Positions 63,826 through 64,000 of a DNA stretch of 64,000 nt are shown piece after piece. The notes under the pieces are model-generated. The model had not been told where the DNA came from, did not search any database, and saw only the letters and a list, made by a program, of their open reading frames with translations. How positions within the stretch are numbered: position 1 is the stretch's first letter; every line of letters starts with the position of its first letter. The translations under genes and the position numbers were made by a program. The stretch is taken from assembly GCA_963801715.1 (NCBI GenBank), contig CAWDGB010000001.1, positions 161,784 through 225,783 on the forward strand. Reading direction: 5' to 3'. The stretch is from CAVVJA01 sp963801715 (lineage in GTDB: Bacteria; Actinomycetota; Actinomycetes; Mycobacteriales; Jatrophihabitantaceae).

Positions 63826-64000
63826 TCACGGGCCGCCTTCCTTGCCAGCGCCCTGGTTGAGGTAGAGGGTGCCGATCTTGGCCATGTCCCGGGGACGCAG
63901 TTTGAGGAATCCGAACCCGACCTGGCGTCGTTGCGGGTCGATCGGCCAGGCCAAGCCGGCGTTTTGGTAGGCGTCGATGTTGCTCGCGCGGGGAGCCCTG
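63826..64000 (-). pseudogene. Serine hydrolase (beta-lactamase class C family) fragment, cut by window edge
   Basis: The frame is open to the right edge. ASNIDAYQNAGLAWPIDPQR, then VGFGFLKLRPRDMAKIGTLY and LNQG are the conserved block after the KTG-like half in class C beta-lactamase-related proteins (xLRPRDMAKxGxLYLxxG). The reading stops at TGA 63826, about 150 residues early. One base over, the frame continues RWQGRRPVISLSST, so there is probably a frameshift. Confidence 0.55.

Noticed and set aside
1..64000. CRISPR arrays, rRNA genes, intact integrase or phage structural genes
   Set aside because: None seen: no regular direct-repeat/spacer series, no rRNA-like stretch, no tyrosine or serine recombinase motif.

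Overview
The window is high-GC DNA from an actinobacterium (class Actinomycetia). The support is gene content: an F420/flavin luciferase-like oxidoreductase, a PPOX-fold protein, a mycothiol-dependent maleylpyruvate-isomerase-like protein, a CYTH-CHAD protein, a SARP regulator, a GCS2 (EgtA-like) ligase, DUF2637 and DUF6131-like proteins, and several ECF sigma factors. I cannot place it to genus. Most of the window reads as chromosome, with short stretches of accessory or decaying DNA between intact genes.

Layout. 0-5 kb: truncated esterase, CMD-family protein, class V aminotransferase, then a secreted protein divergent from an ECF sigma/anti-sigma pair with two ECF-like promoters between them. 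5-11 kb: luciferase-like oxidoreductase, then a five-gene overlapping stressosome cassette (RsbR, RsbS, RsbT, RsbX-like and RsbU-like) and a cation-diffusion transporter. 11-16.5 kb: phospholipase-D-like protein, CYTH-CHAD protein, Ser/Thr kinase. 16.5-20 kb (minus strand): 22-codon leader, DrrA/DrrB-type ABC exporter, SnoaL-tailed sigma factor, small YDLAH-repeat protein. 20-32 kb: UbiB/ABC1 kinase, cNMP-binding protein, hydrolase, oxidoreductase, VOC protein, methyltransferase, a small monooxygenase with a divergent MarR-like regulator and a palindromic operator, and a GCS2 ligase. 32-41 kb: a degraded IS110 and IS30, truncated TetR and Hsp20, remnants of peptide deformylase, PPOX, excisionase and GNAT genes, a second frameshifted GCS2 ligase and a few intact small genes. 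41-47 kb: Mrp, RDD protein, SDR and SnoaL-like protein with gene-poor gaps. 47.5-53 kb: a secreted TolB-like propeller and a secreted protein of unknown function, divergent from a 1139-residue membrane-tethered SARP regulator with an extracellular beta-propeller and solute-binding domain. 53-59 kb: tRNA-like sequence, MetF-like protein, three orphan C-terminal tails, another SnoaL-tailed sigma factor, MFS transporter with a second 22-codon leader, RraA-like protein. 59-64 kb: DUF2637 and acyltransferase fragments, a polysaccharide deacetylase/glycosyltransferase-2 fusion divergent from a GH18-like lipoprotein, and the edge of a serine hydrolase.

Two points stand out. First, the 47.5-52.8 kb locus looks like a one-component transmembrane sensing system: the cytoplasmic SARP domain is joined through one membrane segment to a seven-unit propeller and an oligopeptide-type binding domain. 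The gap to the divergent secreted genes carries three ATCGGAAC direct repeats at 10-11 bp spacing, the pattern expected for SARP binding. Second, otherwise healthy genes carry about a dozen single-base frameshifts, and every one I resolved outside mobile or remnant DNA is a +1 insertion, some in homopolymers. That bias suggests sequence error rather than natural decay, so several entries marked pseudogene may be intact in the real genome.
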